Of a DNA stretch of 64,000 nt, positions 60,068 through 64,000 are shown piece after piece. The DNA comes from Thermogutta terrifontis. Its GTDB lineage: Bacteria; Planctomycetota; Planctomycetia; Pirellulales; Thermoguttaceae. A program made the translations under genes and the position numbers. The stretch lies in assembly GCF_002277955.1 (NCBI RefSeq), contig NZ_CP018477.1:1922001-1986000 (forward strand), read 5' to 3'. Each line of letters starts with the position of its first letter. The first letter of the stretch is position 1. The notes beneath the pieces were generated by a model. The model was not told the DNA's origin, did not search any database, and saw only the letters and a program-made list of their open reading frames with translations.

Positions 60068-61793
60068 CTGTCTATCCTTTGCCTCAATCGATATCTGTAG
60101 GCTCCGTTGGTTTAATGGGATCGCTATTGTCGGTGTCGTCTTTTGGTTTTTTGTCCTTGCGGAGGACTCGAAAGCTAAAGAGCCCGCCCGACTGGTTTTT
60201 CGGAACGTCACACAACAAAGTGGCGTTAACTTTCGACATACTCACGGCGGCTGTGGCAAATATTACATCGTGGAGACGGTGACAGCCGGCCTGTGTCTTT
60301 TCGACTACGACGGTGACGGGGATGACGATATTTACTTTCTCAACGGGGCTCCGCTTGTCGGTTGCCCACAAAAGGAAAAACCCACGAACAAATTATTTCG
60401 AAATGACGGCGGGCTTCACTTTACTGATGTGACAGCCCAGGCGGGTGTAGGTGATACCGGTTATGGGTTGGGGGTGGTTGCTGGGGATTACAACAACGAT
60501 GGTTTTCTTGATTTGTTTGTAAATAATTACGGCAGGAATGTTCTATACCGTAACAATAAAGACGGAACGTTTTCTGATGTAACCGTCGAAGCCGGGGTGG
60601 ACAACGGTTCACGGGTCGGAGCCGGCGCCCTTTTTCTGGACATTGATGCCGATGGATGGCTCGACCTGTACGTGGGTAATTATATTGTGTTCGATGAAAG
60701 CAAACACGTTTTCCATCAATTGACAGGTATTCCCGTGTATGGTAGTCCTGAGGAGTATCCCCCTGACAAAGATACCCTTTTTAAGAACAATGGGGACGGA
60801 ACGTTCCGAGATGTAACGGAGATTTCGGGGATTGGAAAAGTGGCAGGCACAAGCATGGGTATGGTGGCGGGGGATTTCGATAACGATGGCGATACCGATA
60901 TTTTTGTGGGGAACGATGTTCGAGCTAATTTTCTTTTTGTCAACGATGGTAAGGGGTATTTTATAGAATCGGCTCTGGAGAGGGGTGTTGCCTATAACGG
61001 TTACGGCGACGAGAACGCAAGCATGGGAGTTGATTGTGGAGACTATGATAATGATGGTTGGTTGGACCTGTTTATGTCGGACTATCAAAACGAGTGGCCT
61101 GTTCTTTATAAAAACACCGGGAACGGATTTTTCGAGGACGTAACATTCAGCACAGGGGCAGGCGGAAGGGCGTATCCGTATGTCAATTGGGGAGTTGGTC
61201 TGGTGGATTTTGATAATGATGGCGATAAAGATATCTTTATCGGAAACGGACATATTAATGATAGAATTGGTGAGATAGACGATACGACGGCTTATCGAGT
61301 GGCAAATGCTGTTCTCCGCAACGACGGTGGCAAATTTGTGGATGTGAGTGCGACCGCTGGAGATTTGCCGAATCTGGTGAAGTCAACGCGGGGCGTCGCT
61401 TTCGCGGACCTGGACCTGGACGGTCGTGTGGATGTCGTTATCCTCAACTCGCAGGATACCGCCGATGTTCTGCGAAATGTGACAGACACAGACAATCACT
61501 GGATCCAGATCGACCTCCGTCAAACGGGAAAAAATTGCTTCGGAGTCGGTAGCCGGGTGAAGGTCGTGGCGGGTGAACTTGTTCAGTATGATGAGGTTCA
61601 CGCTGGTCGGGGATATCAGAGCCACTGGGGGTTACGCCTGCATTTCGGATTGGGTAGCCACGACCGGGTGGATCGTCTCGAAGTCCATTGGCATGGCGGT
61701 GGTCACGACATTATCGAAAATATTCCTGCCGATCAGATTATCACCGTCAGTCCGGGCGGCAGATGGTCTCGCTCCCGTATACGGGGCCACTGA
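60057..61793 (+). CDS. CRTAC1-type secreted protein with FG-GAP/VCBS repeats and ASPIC/UnbV domain
   Basis: The ATG at 60057 lies inside the preceding TPR gene (11 bp overlap). A signal or anchor segment (GIAIVGVVFWFFVLAE) follows. The 578 residues hold seven Ca-binding DxDxDG-type loops of FG-GAP/VCBS repeats: DYDGDGDDD, DYNNDGFLD, DIDADGWLD, DFDNDGDTD, DYDNDGWLD, DFDNDGDKD and DLDLDGRVD. They form a beta propeller. The C-terminus (about 475-570: HWIQIDLRQTGKNCFGVGSRVKV, GYQSHWGLRLHFGLG) is an ASPIC/UnbV domain. Planctomycetes have many such proteins paired with TPR proteins, but their function is unknown. The gene has long AT-rich runs (60480-61300) unlike its neighbours. Confidence 0.93.
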   Translation: MEFNCLSFASIDICRLRWFNGIAIVGVVFWFFVLAEDSKAKEPARLVFRNVTQQSGVNFRHTHGGCGKYYIVETVTAGLCLFDYDGDGDDDIYFLNGAPLVGCPQKEKPTNKLFRNDGGLHFTDVTAQAGVGDTGYGLGVVAGDYNNDGFLDLFVNNYGRNVLYRNNKDGTFSDVTVEAGVDNGSRVGAGALFLDIDADGWLDLYVGNYIVFDESKHVFHQLTGIPVYGSPEEYPPDKDTLFKNNGDGTFRDVTEISGIGKVAGTSMGMVAGDFDNDGDTDIFVGNDVRANFLFVNDGKGYFIESALERGVAYNGYGDENASMGVDCGDYDNDGWLDLFMSDYQNEWPVLYKNTGNGFFEDVTFSTGAGGRAYPYVNWGVGLVDFDNDGDKDIFIGNGHINDRIGEIDDTTAYRVANAVLRNDGGKFVDVSATAGDLPNLVKSTRGVAFADLDLDGRVDVVILNSQDTADVLRNVTDTDNHWIQIDLRQTGKNCFGVGSRVKVVAGELVQYDEVHAGRGYQSHWGLRLHFGLGSHDRVDRLEVHWHGGGHDIIENIPADQIITVSPGGRWSRSRIRGH

Positions 61794-61917
61794 CTCGCCT
61801 GCACCTCTAGCCCAGGCGAAGAATCCGCTATAAACGCCAGCAAAATCTGTAACGTCCGGCGGCGTATAACCACCAGACTTATCGCAGCGCAGATCAGCAC
61901 AGGTCATGGAAAGAACC

Positions 61918-63948
61918 TTACTTTTGTTCCGCGGAGGAATTGGCTGTTGAAGCAGGTCCACCTTGCCGAGGTGTTTCGGACTGGCCTTGCTGTTGTGCCG
62001 GCTGAGACGGAGCCGCATCATTCCCCGTTTTTGCCGGTGTTTCCGGGGCCTGTTGCTGGTCAGGTTGGTTGCCACTGGCGGGCTGTTGTTCTCCTGTCTC
62101 AGGTTTGCTTGCGGATGGAGTTGCTGGACTTTGCGCGGGAGATTGCTCACCAGGCTTTTGGTCTGTTTCACTGGTCGCAGGTTGTTTCTCACCGGTCTGA
62201 TCGGACTTTTGTTCAGTCTGTTGCTCTTTCTTTTTGATGATATCGCTCAGACCGAGATGGATCTTGCGATAGACTTCGTCGGATATGATGTAGTACCAAT
62301 CTGCAAAACGAGCATTGAGTTCTGTGACTCTTTCCTGCCCCTTTTTAAGTTTTTCCTGATATTCGTCTTGCTTGCGTTTATTCTCTTTTTCGATCCGCTC
62401 CCGTTCAGCTTTGATGTCCTCCGGCTTTTTCTGAGGTTGGGCATCCTGTTGGCTACCTTGAGCCGAGGCATCGGACTTCACTTGATCAGGTGTGGGCTTC
62501 GTGGTCTCCTCTTTTGCCTCCTGGGCTGTTTTTTGGGCGTTTTCGGGGGACGTCTGAACGCTGTCTGCTGGTGCGGAGTGTTCCCCGGAATGACTGGTTA
62601 CACTCGACTTTTCGTTTGATTGTTCCGCCGTGATGGTGCTTTTTTGCTCGCTGCTGGAAGTAGACTGCTGTCCCGACGGTTGCGATGGACTGCCCGCATT
62701 ATCCGCGGGTAGTTCGGGAAGGGGCTGAAGCTCGGGTTTCGGAATCAATTCAGGGTCGAATTCCGCCACCACAAAGAGATAACGGTTGACTCCCGCCGAC
62801 CCCGTGCTTTCACCCTGCCCCTCAACAACGCGACCGAACCGGAGGAGATACCGCACACCATCCTTCATCCCGACGCGAACTTCTCCCTCGCTGGAAATCA
62901 CTTCCACATCGCCGGGTTTGATCTGTCGTTGGCCGACCATTGGGAAGATCTGATAGAATTGCTGCGCCGATGCAAGGAAGAATCCTGCTTCACTCAAGGA
63001 AGCGGCCGTCTCTTTATTCGCTTTGACTGATCCATCGGCGCTTAGGCTTGCGCTGATACCTTGCGGTTTGCGCCGCACGTCCACGATTTTCAGATCGTCC
63101 AGTGCTGTTCGCAATCCATCGAGCTTGGCTGTGTCGAGCTCTTCATCCTGGGCCAATTCGCGAGGTGTCCATGTGCCTTTGTCGAGGTCAAAAATCAAGC
63201 CGCGGACGAGTTTCCAACGGGGATTTCCTAAGTCGTCATAGGAAAGCACGACCTGCGATCGGGGGGTGATGCCAGCCGTCACCGGATCGAACGAGTAATC
63301 GTGCAATTGCACATCACGAATATCCCAGGGATTAAGTTGGAGGAGATCCTTTTCTATCCAGTCACCGAATTCGCTCGAGAACTTATCGTCCGATAGTTTA
63401 ACGACGTAAACTGGTTCTGCGCCCTTCACCCGCACATAACGCAGTTCCTCTCGGTCGGGTACCTTGTTACCGATAATCACATCGGCGAGCACTTTATCGC
63501 TGCTGTCACGAAAAATCACGCGTTTACCGACGCCCCGCGTGACGGTCTTAATCACGTCATTGGTCGGCTCAACGACGCCATACATGACAAGCTCATCCTG
63601 CGTGGGCGACTCACTGGCCACATCCAGAATCTTCAGACCGATAAGGGCAGTAGCCGCCTGGGCCAGATGCTCTTTCGCATCGGCAGGATAATTTTCGTGG
63701 CTGGGAATACACCAGCGGTTGTTGATCTGGGCAACCTTGAAATTCTTGATCCGCACTGCGTTGGGATCGTACTCGAAGATTTCCAGACTAGTGGCCGCGA
63801 GGGCGTCGGTGAGGTTCGGGCAAAGTAATTGTCCCCTCAACTCAGTTTTTATATTCGTTGTCGGAGTATAATGGCTCCACCATGCGATAACGAGAATGAG
63901 CGAGGACGCGCCAATAAAGGCCAGGGTTTTTTTAATTTCGTTATTCAT
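61918..63948 (-). CDS. DUF4340-like membrane protein with long low-complexity tail
   Basis: The ATG at 63948 has GGAG ten bases upstream. One N-terminal span (LAFIGASSLILVIAWW) is followed by a periplasmic domain. TSLEIFEYDPNAVRIKNFKVAQINNRW, YADAKEHLAQAATALIGLK-like, VMYGVVEP, YVRVKGAEPVYVVKLSDDKFSSEFGDWIEKDLLQL and KLVRGLIF look like the DUF4340 family (about residues 30-290). About 230 residues rich in Gln, Ser, Pro, Glu and Lys end the protein (from about 440), including a charged coiled coil (IKAERERIEKENKRKQDEY). DUF4340 proteins usually sit beside Gld-type ABC export genes; such a gene would be upstream, outside the window. It converges on the CRTAC1-type gene. Confidence 0.85.
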   Translation of the reverse strand: MNNEIKKTLAFIGASSLILVIAWWSHYTPTTNIKTELRGQLLCPNLTDALAATSLEIFEYDPNAVRIKNFKVAQINNRWCIPSHENYPADAKEHLAQAATALIGLKILDVASESPTQDELVMYGVVEPTNDVIKTVTRGVGKRVIFRDSSDKVLADVIIGNKVPDREELRYVRVKGAEPVYVVKLSDDKFSSEFGDWIEKDLLQLNPWDIRDVQLHDYSFDPVTAGITPRSQVVLSYDDLGNPRWKLVRGLIFDLDKGTWTPRELAQDEELDTAKLDGLRTALDDLKIVDVRRKPQGISASLSADGSVKANKETAASLSEAGFFLASAQQFYQIFPMVGQRQIKPGDVEVISSEGEVRVGMKDGVRYLLRFGRVVEGQGESTGSAGVNRYLFVVAEFDPELIPKPELQPLPELPADNAGSPSQPSGQQSTSSSEQKSTITAEQSNEKSSVTSHSGEHSAPADSVQTSPENAQKTAQEAKEETTKPTPDQVKSDASAQGSQQDAQPQKKPEDIKAERERIEKENKRKQDEYQEKLKKGQERVTELNARFADWYYIISDEVYRKIHLGLSDIIKKKEQQTEQKSDQTGEKQPATSETDQKPGEQSPAQSPATPSASKPETGEQQPASGNQPDQQQAPETPAKTGNDAAPSQPAQQQGQSETPRQGGPASTANSSAEQK

Positions 63949-64000
63949 TGCTGGCTATCTCCTCAACTCCCTTGCAGGAAATCGTTGTCAGGAATAAAAG

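Overview
The window looks like chromosomal DNA of a planctomycete, probably a relative of the Pirellulales or Thermoguttaceae. This is an inference from gene content: Tat-exported Gfo/Idh/MocA dehydrogenases, secreted TIM-barrel glycosidase-like proteins, a ceramidase-like hydrolase, a zinc-ribbon/Ser-Thr kinase/FGE-like fusion, a TPR lipoprotein coupled to a CRTAC1-type protein, a DUF4340-like protein, and squalene-hopene cyclase with HpnH. No rRNA, tRNA, CRISPR array, transposase or phage gene was seen.

Layout. Positions 1-4994 hold sugar-related genes: a 5'-truncated Tat lipoprotein sugar-binding protein, a secreted glycosidase-like protein, a D-2-hydroxyacid dehydrogenase and a class I mannose-6-phosphate isomerase. 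Then come mfd and a PpiC-type foldase (5143-10354), citrate synthase (minus), an SH3-like envelope protein, a ceramidase-like hydrolase and a 967-residue secreted glycosidase-like protein.

Positions 19260-32979 form a signalling island. It starts with a membrane-anchored Mrr-type nuclease. A minus-strand pair follows (hybrid-less sensor kinase plus a stand-alone receiver), then a plus-strand run: HDOD protein, PAS-PAS sensor kinase, REC-HD-GYP, REC-HDOD and REC-degenerate HD-GYP, closed by a strong terminator. A Ser/Thr kinase fusion with its own promoter is next. Both sensor kinases are split by a single-base frameshift, so they are either mutated or mis-sequenced. No GGDEF or EAL gene is present.

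Positions 33077-49313 mix metabolism and secreted proteins: a Cys/Pro-rich secreted protein, an orphan acetolactate synthase catalytic subunit, an excisionase-type HTH fused to PTS EIIA, two Gfo/Idh/MocA dehydrogenases, a YugP-type zinc metallopeptidase, a divergent pair of very large secreted glycosidase-like proteins, a thioredoxin-fold protein and a deoxyribosyltransferase-like protein. Positions 49535-55744 hold a single-span disordered protein, the shc-hpnH hopanoid operon and a third Tat Gfo/Idh/MocA dehydrogenase. Positions 56415-63948 hold another HDOD protein, two small genes, the TPR-CRTAC1 coupled pair and a DUF4340-like membrane protein.

The main non-coding feature is a dispersed intergenic repeat family with at least six copies. 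It is built round a palindrome with core AATTCATGAATT between GGGGC and GCCCC, usually with about 200 bp of mosaic conserved flank. Several strong intrinsic terminators are also visible.
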